Positions 45,386 to 58,400 of a stretch of DNA of 64,000 bases are shown piece after piece. The first letter of the stretch is position 1. Each line of letters opens with the position of its first letter. The stretch is from CAVQDV01 sp963711375. Lineage in GTDB: Bacteria; Pseudomonadota; Gammaproteobacteria; Coxiellales; Coxiellaceae. The notes under the pieces were generated by a model. It did not search any database. It saw nothing but the letters and a program-made list of their open reading frames with translations, and was not told the origin of the DNA. Made by a program: the position numbers and the translations under genes. The stretch covers positions 1,922,001 through 1,986,000 of the forward strand of contig CAVQDV010000005.1 of assembly GCA_963711375.1 (NCBI GenBank), read 5' to 3'.

Positions 45386-45677
45386 CTATATTACAATTGC
45401 TCTAGCTACTAAATTCCCGCCTTCGAATAGCTCAAATTTACGTCCTTTTTTCAGTCTACCATGGAGCATTTTTCATGAGAAAGCGAGCTCTACCCTCCGA
45501 TGGGTTTCCTTGCTTCAATGGTGAGAGACTAAACTCCAAAACGATACTCCAGGCTTCATCTTTCCAGTTTACATCTTCTTCAAATTTTGAAACTGTAACA
45601 TATTGGTTCCCGCGGGGTAGATTTTTTGCCTTTTCTCCACACCATTCAATTTTTACAAGAACACTTTCTAAAGACAT
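45386..45677 (-). pseudogene. Frameshifted immunity gene
   Basis: The first frame gives 73 residues (VLVKIEWCGEKAKNLPRGNQ, AWSIVLEFSLSPLKQGNPSE, RARFLMKNAPW) and then a TAG near 45457. Shifting by one base at that point continues as GRLKKGRKFELFEGGNLVAR AIVI to a stop at 45386-45388, which restores a normal beta-strand ending. A single-base indel near 45457-45462 therefore inactivates it. Its toxin partner lies just upstream at 45697. Confidence 0.72.
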
Positions 45678-45696
45678 TTTCTGTCACTCCTATTTT

Positions 45697-45984
45697 TTAT
45701 ACTGATGGCTCAAATTGTGATATTTTTTGCAATTCAGGAAAATCAATTTTAACATTATTAAGCTGATCTAAAGTTGCATATCTGGCTGGACCTATTCCAT
45801 CCAATTTTTCCCATCGCATCATTTTCGCACCCTCCGGTTCAGGGAGGTTTATTTGTATTATTTGATGGTTACCTATACCATTCATTGCATCTCCCCATTG
45901 TTCGGCATCAGTATAACTTTCAGCAAAAAACTTTCCTTCTAGTGAATTAATCCCCATGCTAAAAGTTTTTGTTTCTAAAACCAT
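45697..45984 (-). pseudogene. C-terminal toxin-tip fragment
   Basis: A 95-codon piece whose core, LEGKFFAESYTDAEQWGDAM, IIQINLPEPEGAKMMRWEK and LDGIGPARYATLDQL, has the look of the C-terminal catalytic tips of Rhs and CdiA toxins (HxxFA-Q-W and GPARY-type motifs). It has lost its Rhs part, and its ATG was created at the junction with an immunity remnant, so expression is doubtful. The frameshifted gene at 45386-45677 is its probable immunity partner, 19 bp downstream. Confidence 0.6.
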
Positions 45985-46046
45985 GAACTATTCTTTTGAA
46001 ATTCCTTTGTTTGCTCATTGTAAATTTTAATGCATTTTACTTTCAT
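45985..46046 (-). pseudogene. 5' stub of a third MKVKC-family immunity gene
   Basis: Minus-strand codons from 46046 read MKVKCIKIYNEQTKEFQKNS, then SW, matching the first 22 residues of the protein at 44713-45084. The homology stops abruptly where the toxin fragment at 45697-45984 begins, marking a recombination junction. Confidence 0.8.
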
Positions 46047-46086
46047 TACTACTCTACCTATAGTCGATTATTGGGTGCGAGGAAAT

Positions 46087-46452
46087 TTATTTTTCATTGT
46101 GATATTTTTTAAGTTCAGCAAGGTATTGCTTGACACGCTCCTCGGTAATATCTCCATCAATCTCAGGTGTTGACAGTTTCTGGACTACATACATCATATT
46201 TTCGTAATAATCACAAACCTCATCATCTTCCCAGCCGGGGCAACCATACTCACCTCGCAGGCAGATAAATTGTGCCCATTTCGTTAAATCATCCGCAGTT
46301 AACTCATTTTTTAAAAAGGCTAATAAAATTTTTCTAACATCTCTAGGATATATAGTGATATTCCTTTCATATAAAGCCACATCCTCAACATTAACCTTAT
46401 CTATTAAGTTAATGTCACCGTGTAAAATTTTTAATAATTCTAATTGTTCCAT
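46087..46452 (-). CDS. Immunity protein of the active Rhs tip
   Basis: A 121-aa, acidic, helical protein (LLKILHGDINLIDKVNVEDV, IYPRDVRKILLAFLKNELTA, DDEVCDYYENMMYVVQKL) with no membrane segment. The ATG at 46452 lies 13 bp inside the end of the giant Rhs gene, so the two are translationally coupled. The helical, acidic layout resembles colicin-D-type immunity proteins, but I do not claim the family. It should bind the C-terminal toxin of the 4347-aa protein and protect the producing cell and its sisters. Confidence 0.72.
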   Translation of the reverse strand: MEQLELLKILHGDINLIDKVNVEDVALYERNITIYPRDVRKILLAFLKNELTADDLTKWAQFICLRGEYGCPGWEDDEVCDYYENMMYVVQKLSTPEIDGDITEERVKQYLAELKKYHNEK

Positions 46453-49400
46453 TTTTTCACATCATATAGGTTATTTTTTAATTCGCCAGGATTTTGATGG
46501 ACCAGATTCCCCATGTCATCAAAAGCTGTTTGTACAACTTTATTAGTATTGCCAGCGTTATCAATACCAAAAGACATGCGTTGGAAACCATTTACAGCAC
46601 CAGTTCTAACCGCAGAAAGCCTAAGCTCACCATTTTTCATTAGTTTAATGCTTACTTGATCCATTTTTCCACTGCCTAGTTGTTTTAGAGCCTTTAATCT
46701 TTGCGCATCAGGTAATTCTAAACTACTGTCTCTTAAAATTGTACGAGCCTCTGATTTTGCAAGATTATCTGCAAGAAGAGTAAATCTTTCTGTGCCACTT
46801 GAAAGGCCTTGCTCAACACGAACCGCATTCCCTAAATCCTCTGCCAACTCAACGTCTTTAAATTCTCCACCAAAAGGATTTACAGCGGCCGCGAATAATC
46901 CGACTTTTGTGCCTAAGCTACTCCAATTATTGGAATTTAAATCTTGCTCAATTCCTTGCGCACCGTTTTCTACTTTGTTTTTTACCGAATATATTCGCGC
47001 TGTTCCAGATAATAGTTCTTCTGACATGGCATCAAATCCGTTATATCCAGCTAGGCTCTCAGCATTGTTCAGCATGGATCTTGCATCTTTAATGAGGATT
47101 TCTGGATGTGTAACGGTATTCCAAATTCCCATTGCAGTACTTTTTGCGAAACTCGTTACGGCGTTGCTGCCGAAATCCCAGGCAGATCGTATCCAGGGCT
47201 CAGAGTATTCAGAATTGCCTGAAGAAATACTATTTCGTGCCACATTTTGCCAAGAAGAATTTTCCGAATTTTGTTCCGAAAATTCCGAATACGCTCCTAC
47301 TTGAGCAGAATATAAATTAAATAATTCATCACCATTGACATATTCCATATCACTTTGCGCAAGCACTTGATGCATTTGGTTGAGCATGTGATTCGTGGCT
47401 TGGGATTTTTGAGCAATGGCGGCGCTGCCGGCGTTCATCCATTTTGGGTCGGAGGCTGGGAAGCTGCTTTGGGTTCTGGAATTATCATTTACTGAATTTA
47501 CGACAACGCTTGCTGAAGCAGAGCTTCCCAAGAAGGGATCATTTGCAGCAGAAATGGCGTTATTTCCCGCATTTTGCCAGCCTAAACCGGTATCGGCCGG
47601 TCCTGGGATTTTCGCTATATTTGCACCTGCAGTTTGTTTTACATTATCCGCTTGTGCTAATGCTTTACGCCCAGATGACAAAGCATCTCCTGCTTCGGAT
47701 ACCAAAACGTTTTCAAAAATACCATCTATATTCACTGGCTCTCCTTGGATCGCCGCTTCGACAAAACCATCTACCACTGCATTTTCAGCGGTTTCGCCAG
47801 CCTCTGCTGCGCCACTTAATTGACCCGTTCCTAAGGCTGGAAATATGGTGGCTCCGGCGGCGGCTCCTGCCATCGACCCCACAATTTGCAAGAGATCAAT
47901 GTGATCAATAGTACCTACCGCAAGCTCGGCAAAGGCCATAGCCAAATTGGTGGCTCCTGCGCGAAGAGCAGCCGTGAGTATCTCATGATGGGCAACGTTT
48001 ATTCCACTGGTAAGACCTCCTTTTACGCTTCCAGCCGCCGAAACAGCTGCTTCTAATACATAGGCCGGATGAAATTCTTTTTCTACTCCTGTGGCTATTA
48101 AAATTCCTTGGCCAATGGCATCTACTAAACCGGCGGCTACGGCCGCGATAGCCGAGGTGGCCACTATCGTTGCTAAACCTGTTGCCGTTAGAGCGGCTAC
48201 TCCTGCGGCAAAAAAAGTAGGCGCTAATTCTGGCAAGGCAATAGCGCCGACTACAACCGCCACTATTTCAACGACCATTTCCCAAATATCCGATTGACTG
48301 TCGATTTTTACGAAAGGTTGCAATTGTGGAATCATGAGTGACTGGAATTTAATGAAAGGCAAACTGTCCGTGGCCGTGTTTGTCATGGGAATATACTGTG
48401 GAATTAGCAAATTTTTGCCGGCTCCTAGACTAGCCCCAGGCGTCATTCCATTATTCATGGCGATCATGGCTTCCTCGTTGGAATTTCCAAATTCTTTATC
48501 TGAAACGATCCCCAAGGTATCGCCGATTTGCACGGTGTAATTATCCGTCGTTAAAGGCGGAAAAGTCGTTTGAACTGACTGAAAATTTTTCCAATCATTG
48601 ACTTTTGTTATGGCTTTTGCGGAACTCCGGAAGAGATTTCCTCCCGCCACAATGGGGGATGAACCATTTCCCCAATCTGTGGCGATCGGCTGAAAATAAT
48701 CTTCCAAACAAAAAGTGGATTTTCCGCTTCGAAATTCCCAGGCGCCTTGATCGGCATTAAATCCAACCGCCGTTCCACCTTTTGAATTTACACCGAAACG
48801 AGAAAAATTAATATTGCTTGGAGTGAATGAATCCAGGGCATTAGAAGGTTTTCCAGACAAAGGATTTAATTGAGTCGTTTCATCGATTGTATAGGTTCCC
48901 TGATATTGGCCTTTTAAATTGTAATAATAAAAATGATGCTTGACCTGAGTGTATTCATCATATTTACCCGGTTCAGAAGTGATGACTTCATAGGATTCTA
49001 AAACCCGACCATCGTAGGAAGGAATTAAGAAAAAGGTGGCCGATTCAGAGGAATTGTCGCTAGAGGGCTGAGTGTTGACGACCGCCACTAAGTGCCCGTT
49101 TGCATTATAGCCTTGTAGAGCAATACCAAAACCATGTTCACCATGGCGTGTGTTGATTTGCGAAGTGGCCGCGAAGAGCATTAATTCATCGAAACGCGCG
49201 TAATAAAAGGCAGTATTTAGGTTCCATTGATACTCAAGGTTCGCATAATAATTGGTGTTCTCTGTTGAAGGAACATTATTGGTCCCTGGAATAATTTGAG
49301 TCTCTGCCCATGTTAAACTAAAAGGATTAGCCGTATCGCCTTTTACAGAACTTAAACCCGTGACAATTCCCCGTGTATAGGCTGTTTGATTAAGGAGAAC

Positions 49401-52400
49401 ATTATTATCATTATCCTGTTGCAGATAGAAGGTATTTTCACCGTCTCCATCGTATTGTCGCGTGGTTTTAAATCCATTGTCACTTGATGTTGTGTTTAAC
49501 TGATTATCCGGGTAGTAAGCGAGCGTAACGGTCTGCGAATTCTTGTTAGTATCGATAAAATACTCCGTAGCTCTATAATTATTCAAATACGTTGGCACAA
49601 CGCCTTGTCCAGCTACTGGCTGAATTTGTCCGTTGACGAAAGCACAGGCATCCTTGGTGACACGCCCACAACTGTCGGTGTCAAACCAATTTTCGACATT
49701 ATCTATATTCGCCTTCACATTGCGGCGATTACTCGCCACGTCATAGGCATTCGTTAAAAAAAGCGCACCATCGGTGACGGATTCAGGCCGGAATAATTCA
49801 TCATTTTCCTGAATGGATACATGTATTCCGCCGGAAGTTAAATTTTTAAACGTTTTAATGTGAGGATTTAAAAAATCATCATTGACTAAATCCGTTTGAG
49901 TATTATTACCTCTATCGAGCACTTGTGACAGTTTATCTCCTTGATAAGTCATTTGCAGATCTTGATTTGGAAAGTATATTGAAGCACCTGCAATATACGC
50001 TTTTCTTAGGGATTTACCGACGACATAAAAAACTGGGATCGGAGTAATGTAATATCCCCGGTTAAAATTTCCACCTTGCGATGTAATTCGAATAGGCTGC
50101 ATTTTGTAATTTAAAGTGTAGTAGGTGGCTGCTTCAGCTAAATCGGTATGTCCCGCTATGCCTTGCGCATAATTCCCTTCAAAATCATAATTCCAAGTAA
50201 GTTCACCCGCACCATTTTGCAAGGTGGACATTTGATGATTTCGGTTCCAGGTCATGGTCGTTTGAAGTCCAGAGGGATCTTTTCGCGAAATAATGTCTCC
50301 CTTTGCGCTGTAATTATAATAATAATTATTTCCAGATGGCGATAATTGGGCGAGCAGAAAATCTCGAGCATTGTAGATGAAATTGGCTTCTAGCCCAGAA
50401 GGTTTTGTCATCTGGGTAATTAAATCCGAATTATTAAACTGTTGCTGCCATAAATGATTACGAGAGTCCCAATATTTTACGGGGCGGAAAAATCCATCTA
50501 ATTCCTGTATAAAAGAGGTCTCTCCTGTAGGTAATATACTTTGAAGTTGTGTTCCAGCTTCATTTAAAATGAAGGCAAAATTGCTGGATTTTGGGTCTGT
50601 GTAACCTATCGATTGATTTTGAATATTCACATGTCGCGTCGTTGCGGGTCTTACTCTTGTTGAATTGCTTTTCTCATCAACCGAAGTCGTTTCCGGTAAG
50701 GTCACCGTTATTTTTTGATTTTTATCATTAAACGTAGTGTCGGTGATTAAACTCGTTTTTTGACCTACTTGAACTTTTTGAGTAACATTGCCCCAGTGAT
50801 CTTGAGTAAAGAGGAAGCTTGGACGGAATGCCGTGTCAAGATCCCTAATTTTATTTTTAACGCGTTCGGAAAATTTCTGAGCCCCCGTTGATGGAGATAG
50901 ATAATGATCACTAACATAGAGCATTCCAGAATTGGTGCCATCATTGGATACGGTAAAAACATGCTCTAAATCCGGGTTTGTTGAACCATTGAGGTTTTTA
51001 ATTTGAAGAGGATAAACGCCCAGTGGGAAATCCCCCATTTCAAATGAAACACCTTGATCCGTAAAATTTGGCTTCGAAATTTTCGTCCAATTAGAATTAA
51101 TATCATTACGCATATCTTTAAAATAAAGTGAGGGTTGTTCACCGTCATTCTTCCATGGATACACATAGAAAAAACGACGATTCGTAAATTGGTAATCATC
51201 TGGTGTTGAAGTTTTTAAAGGCACATCTTCTTGCGATAAAGGAATCCATTGGCCATCAAAGTTTTTCAAAGACACACTGATTTTTTGAATTTTGCTGACT
51301 TCATTTTTGAAATCAAAATTATAATAAATGACTGGATCACCTGGTTTTTCAGGTTTCGAGGGCGTAAAGAAGTTGGCTGGAATTTCTTGAGTTATTGTTT
51401 TTGATTTATTGCCAGTAGTTTCAAACTGACATTCCACTTTAAGATTATTTGAATAAAACAATTCTGGAACTGTCCAAAATATTTGTCCATATTGCTTTAC
51501 ACAATGAATATTAATACTAAAAGGAATATCCCAACTGAGTACAGTAGAATTAGGCTTTTTGGTATAGATTGTAAATGGCAAGGATCGTTCACCATTAACC
51601 ACCACCGTATAATTTCCAGAGGCATATTGGCTTAAATCCAGGGTTTGGGTTCCAGGTTTAACAGGAATGCTTCCTATCTTAGCCTCTCCGAGCCACAGCT
51701 CAATACTGTTTACTCCCGGGAAATTATTATTAAACGTAAGTTGATTATCCTTAAAAACTTCATAGGAATAAGAATTGGGCGAGTTAACTGAAGTGGCTAC
51801 TTCAAAATTTCCGCTCGCTTTGAATAAATTAATTCCAGTGCCTTGTGCTCCATCGAGTGCAAATTCAATCTCAAACGTGTGAATTCCCGCTGGAATTTGA
51901 CTTAAATCTACTCCACTTCGAGAAGGACCAGTGACGGTATCTAAAATAAGTCTTTCCTTGTCTAAATAAAAAGTTGGTTTTAACCCCACTTTTGTGAGGG
52001 GTGCCCAGGTGAGGCAGGGCGTTCCTTTTTTAAATAATCCCTCAAAGCCATTACCGACTAAAACGGAATGTGGAATATCAGTGCCTGGGCTATCATCAGA
52101 AGGAAGTAAAATTTCTGGCTGATAGAGGGCAATTTTCGCGCCGCGATTATCCAGCTGACTTTCGGTTTTATCATAATCCGGATTTGGGTCGGCAATAATG
52201 GGTTGCAGTTCCTCATAGGGTGCCTTAGATAAATCATTGTAAGCCGATTGAATGCGAATGGATGTTTTTCCCCGTAAATCTGTCAAAAATGCCGTTGGCA
52301 CTTTTTCATTTGAAAACCACATATTGCCCGCTTTATCAAATTTACGTTGACGTGGGAATACATGATTTCCCGGGCCTTCTCCAATAGTTTCACTGAAGCT

Positions 52401-55400
52401 ATTGTAAAGATTTTCAGATGATTCGGTAACATTGCTATTTTCTAAGGTATCTTTTAATTCTAAGCGATCACGAATGTCATAAAGATAACGATGCTCGAAG
52501 GTTTTGCTGCCATCATTATTTTGGAAGGCATAAAAATCCCGTGCAATTTTTTTCGAAGGAGTCGACGTGTAAACGGTCCAACGCGATTTCGCCGGATCCC
52601 CTGAGGATTCTGGTTTTTTCACAATTTGAGTAAATCCTCGCTTATCCTTAAGTCTCAGAGTTTTTTTATTGGCCGCATTATCAGGGTATAAAGGCTTTGG
52701 ATATTGGCCTGGAATAACCGGTGTGGTTCCATTAATAAATTCAGTGGTCGACACATTTTCTAAAAGGGCATTGCAACCCAGATAGGTTAAGGGCGTTACA
52801 AAATCTTCTTGTGTAGGATTGAGTTTTGTGGCGGCTGTAAAGCCAGTTTCTGCGGATTTTTTATTCACTTCATTAAAAAAAGTATAAGCGGATAGGCCAT
52901 CGGGTCGTGTTAGAGAAGTTTGAGATTGGCGTGGATCATATCCATAAAGTTCGGTAACTGTTAGATTTAGAGCAGACTCAAAACGCGGTTTATTTTTATC
53001 GCCCAAATGTAATGCGTCGCGCATTACGTTGATAGAGGAATGAGAGGTTAAATCTCCCCGCAAGTCATATTCATTGTGAAACTGGCGGTTTTGATAGGGT
53101 TTTTGACTATCGAGTTTAATTTTTATAGCCTTAATTGAAGATTCTGGTGTTAATGTTTCATTCAGTGGAAGTGCATAGCTAATGCTATCAACCACTTTTT
53201 TATTTCGATTAAATGATTCCCAGGTAACGAAAAATCCTTGAATTTCATCGGCTAAATGGGCCTTAATTTCTCGATTGCCTTCACGATCATATAAAAATAA
53301 ATCTTTTTGCCAAGTATCCGCTACGGAATCAATCAAATTTGAAACTAAAGTGGGTTCCGAAAATCCATTGTATTGAATGGTTTTCGTCGGGGAAGCTTTC
53401 GTCCCCGTGGCGGGATTGTATTGGTTTTTGCCATTACAGACGTGAAAATAAATTTCATCTAGACTTACTTTAATTTTCTGACCCTTGCGATCATAACTGT
53501 TGGTGGTCGTACGATCATCGGGAGAGGGTTTTAAATTCGCCGAAATCACGGAAAGCGGAATTCCCGTTTGTACATAAGGGGAGAGATCGATCGTCAATCG
53601 CTGATCGTATTGGGTTTGCACTCGAATATCACCGAAGGTATTACGATCATAATGAATGACAGTGCCATCAGGCTGAACTTTGTAAATAAGTCGTTGCGCA
53701 CAATCGTAGACATAGAATTTCCAGGGCAAAGTGGTCTTACCATCTTTATTACTGAGAACACGCTCCGAAATAACTTTTTGTTTAGCATTGAATATTTTTT
53801 CAGTGGTGAGTGTTGCGAACCTGACAGGAAACTCGCTTAAATTGGCCGGTTTTAAAGGGTCATCGATTGGAATATTATCCAGCTGGATACCGGTAAAAGA
53901 ATTACAGGCGTTAAAATTGGAATTTAAAATTCTTTCTTCGGTCGTACCTTTAGCATGTGTCACTCTTTTTTTATTTCCATTACAGTCATAAATGGTTTCA
54001 TCGATTAGTTCAACTCTTTGCTTTTCTTCGACCAATTCTCCATTTTCTGGGGAGATCTTGACAATGGTAATTTCTGTTTCGGGTTTTATACTTTGATAGC
54101 ACCGAGATGCTCGATCATAAAGTTTCTTCCAAACAAAAGTAGCTCGATCCTTATGCGAAGTCGCATTACCGAGTCCATCCAGTTCAAAGTGATCGACATT
54201 ATCGAATGGGTCGAATTTATCGGTGAGGCGATTGGCGTGATCGTATTTTTTGATATACACGCTATCAATAATATTATTAGGAGTCCAAGCAGCAATTTCT
54301 GTGCGCAGTGTTTCATAATCCCCTGGCATGGTCACCTGTTTTTTAAATTCAGTAATTTGTATCACATTCCCAGCGGCATCGTGATGAAAACGAGTGACAT
54401 AGCCTTTTGGACTTATTAAAATTTCGGGTTGACCGAGGGAGGTGAAATAGGTGTAATTATAGCGATCATTTTCTGGCGTTAATAAAATATGCGACAGAAA
54501 ATCCTCGGCAGAAAGGCTAGAAAGTTCCTGTGGGTTAGGGACTTTCGTATCATAACGAATGGACATTGTGGTGCGGTGGTTTTTGTCATAGCGTTGTTCT
54601 GTGACATAGCCTTCAGGATCTATAAGGAATCGTTCATGACCGGCCGCGTCGTAAATCCAATACGTCACGCGATCAAATTCAGTTATGGGGGTTATTTTTG
54701 TGGCTAAAGAATTGAGTATTTTTTTCCGATTGATGGTTGAGAGATCACTTTTCAGGAAAGCGTGATCATGCAGGATTTCGGCTTTTTTTCTGCCAGCATT
54801 ATCATAGACATATTCTCGAATCGTACCAACACCATTCACTTCAAACTGCGGTTTACGCGTGAAATTCGGGTCATAGACAAAATACGTTGGACTGTCGAGC
54901 GGATCTTTAATTGCCGCTACGAGGCTTTCAACACTACTGAGGGGTGTTTTTTCATTAATCGCTTTTATGTCAATACTTTTTTCGTACTGCTGATTAAGCA
55001 CTTTTCGATTGGCGTCGTCGTAACGATACTCCGTTACACCGCCTAGTGGCGTTATTTCAAAACGCAAATTATAATTCGAATCGTAAAATTGATAATGCGG
55101 GTTATTATTCGCATCTATTTTTACGATAACTCGATTCGCTTTATCTAAAATGAGGCTGTTTTTAAGGGCTAATCCCTTGGGATCAATAACGGTACCCGTT
55201 TTACGGCTAAAACCATCCATCAATATTTGCGTGTCCGTTTGATTGGGATTCTTCGCGTCGCCTTTCATGAAGTAAGTCAGATTATTTTGCGCGTTATATT
55301 GATTGGCGGTTGTTAGATTTAATGAATCCGGATCCGATCCAGTATCTTGAGTCTTTTTGGTTAGCAGTCCAGAAAGCGTAAATTCATTTTCCGTTGTGAC

Positions 55401-58400
55401 GTGATTGGGATTGATTTCGGTTTCGATATTGTTGAGCGCGTCATGCAGTTTGGTATGCGTTCTTTTAAGGCCTGCCGTATCCTCGGTTATTTGTTCGGGA
55501 TTTCCCGAGAGGTCAAATTGCGTGTCAGTCAGAATGCCCTCGTAATCCTGATGGGTGGTTTTTTGGCCGATAAGATTAATACTATTTTTTTCGGTGTTTT
55601 TAAGAGCATCGGTGTGAGTCGCTATTTGCCCGTCGGGAGCATGTGTCCATTCATCATTTCCATAATCATTTTCAGAAGCAATGACCTCTTTAAATCCGTT
55701 TTTTGTCAGCGTTTTATACGATTTTTTATCAGGTAATAATAAAGTCTCCGTTCGCTTGCTTTGATTATAGCTTCGAGTTTTCGTATTGCCAACGCCATCG
55801 GTGTGAGCAATTTCACGTCCCTTCATATCTCGTTTATACGTATCCGTAGTTTTTCCATTACCCCCAATTTTGCTTTCAAGCCCGCCAACGCGATCGTGCG
55901 TTTGGCTTCGAGTATTGTTTTCACCATCCGTAAATTTCGTCATTTTTCCAAGGGGATTTTTATATTCGGCGGAGGTAATAATTTCTGTTCCATCGGCCGC
56001 GATTTTTGTTGTTTTGACTTCGAGACCTCGAGGGTCAAATTCGTGTAAAATTTTCAAGGTAGGTTCTTTCGTTTCGAGAGGCAAGGTTTCGGCTTTGACT
56101 TGCTTAAACGCATTAAATTCTCTCGTTGTGGTGTTACCGTCTGGATCAATTTCTTCTTCGATTTGGCCGCGTTGATCGCGATTTTTAACTGTCTTGGGAT
56201 CTTTGGGCGATTGAAGTGCATTCAATTGCGCCCGAAAAGCCGGTGTCATAAATCCGCCTTTAATATCCGCGTTTAACGTGAGGAAGTTTTTATAATGCCT
56301 TTCAACAATCGATTCATTAAAATTATTTAAGGTCACTTCTATAACACACCCGCGAGGATCAATCGTAATAAAGGGACGGCGATCAAGATCATAATAAAAA
56401 TAGGTAATTTGTCCGAGAGAATTGGTGGAGCTTAATTTTAATCCCGCTCCGTCAAAGGTATTGCGAGTACTTTGCGTTTCCCAAATTTTGTTAATTTCAT
56501 CTGGGGTTTTGGCTGCCGCTAATAAAGCGCCAATAAAGGGATTGGCTGTTTTTATCGCCTGATTCCAGCCATCATATTGGGCTTGCGTATTGCGCTGAAA
56601 ATCGGGAGCGATATTATTTGGCTCCAATAAATCCTGCGTTTTATTGAGAATTGTATTACCCATCACGTCATAGGCTTCTGTCGTTTGAGTGCCATCGGAA
56701 TTGGTTCTTTGAATAGTACGTTCTAATAAATCGTAATTATAATTTGTCACGACATCCTCTGGTGTCGACAGTGGAGGGGTTGGAAATTCTCCGGTGGGTT
56801 TGGTGTCGAAAAGTATCGAACTTTTTCTTAAGCCATTAGCAAAATAGTCGTAGCGCCATAAAAAACCTTGAGCATTTAATTCGGCGATCAGTTGATTTCT
56901 GGCATCATAGGCGTAACGCGTGAAAGCGTCTTCTGGGTCGTTTTTATCGCGCACGGTTTTAAGAACCGTCTTAAAATCCTGCGAAAAATCGATTCCAATT
57001 GGGGTATGATAGCCAATTTTCATCTGCACTCGACCACCAGCATCACGAATATATTCCGTGACAAAACCGGCGCCATCTTGTTCGCCAATTAATAAGCCAT
57101 CATTATCATAAAAATTTCGAGAGCCATGATCCTTATTAAAATCTGGTGCAGGCAAAGCAATATTTCCCGTTGCTTTTAAGCCTGCTAATTGTTCATCCGA
57201 GATACGAGTATCATAAGTTATTTTTCCAATTTCTCGATCTAAATTATCGTAAAAATATTGCGTGATATATTTTTTCCCATCCACCTCAAATTGTTTTCGT
57301 TTTGATAAATCAGAAAAGGTATAAATGGTGCGATCTTTGAGTGGGTTTGCAATTTTAGGGATTTGATTAATGAGCCGAGTTGGTGTTGGCATGAGCCCGG
57401 GGAAAGAGGGCAATATTTTTTTAAGATCAACAGCTTGGTCATAAATTGTGGTAGCCTGATAACGCTCATTTAAATCGTATTCAAAAGCGCTGACAATACC
57501 TAAAGTCGAGACTTTATAACCGAGGCGATATTGTTTATCAAAAAATTGATATTCCTGCTGTTGGTCGGGGCGCGTAATAACAATAGGGCGGCCCATTCCA
57601 TCACGACGAAAATTGGTTGTTCGAGATTGTGGATCTCCTAACACGCTTAGCGTATTGTTGACGGTATCCCCCTGGAGATTCATTGCATGAACTTCGGTGC
57701 TTTTATTCGGATGCGTAATTTTTAATTGATAGGGATTTGCTGGATCTGCGACGGGAGAATATTCGTAGTGGCTTGTTTCGAGAAGAGCATTAGTTTTTTC
57801 TCGTAGTCTTTTTAGGCCATCAAAGACCTGCGAGCTTACCTCATTTTTTGTGTCGGATTGTTTTATTTCTTGGCGAAGTAAATTACCGTAGCGATCTCGG
57901 TTATACAGTTCTCTTCCCATGGTTTCATCTTTAATGCCATTTCCAGCGGCATCTACAGTTCCATATCGATAAATAAACGTGGCTTGCCCATAAATGTCAT
58001 ACTCGTATTCTGTTAAACTCACTTGTTGCGGGTTCGTTGAATTTTTTAGCCAGGCTTCCATTTCAAATAATTGAGGAGCGATACGCGGATCCATAGAATC
58101 TATGTCGGGATAGAGGGATTTTAAATACGCCCGCTTGCTTTTTATGTTCTGATGACCATCGGTGGTCGGACGATATTCTGTCACACGCCCTTCAGGGCTA
58201 ATTTTAAAGCGTAAAAAAGAATTCCCGCCCGTCGTGTCATAAACTAAACGTGTAACCGCTGGGTTTTTTTGATCTTGAAAATATCGAATTTTGCAGACTA
58301 ATCGTGTTTTTTCATTATCCGATTGATAATAATTTTCGATGAGTTGTTGATTTGGTAAAGTGTGTTTTAAGACATAACCATACATAGGATCATACTCAAA

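Noticed and set aside
37442..49587. CRISPR array as an explanation of the repeats
   Set aside because: The repeats are kilobase-long coding segments, and no short regularly spaced repeats were seen anywhere in the window.
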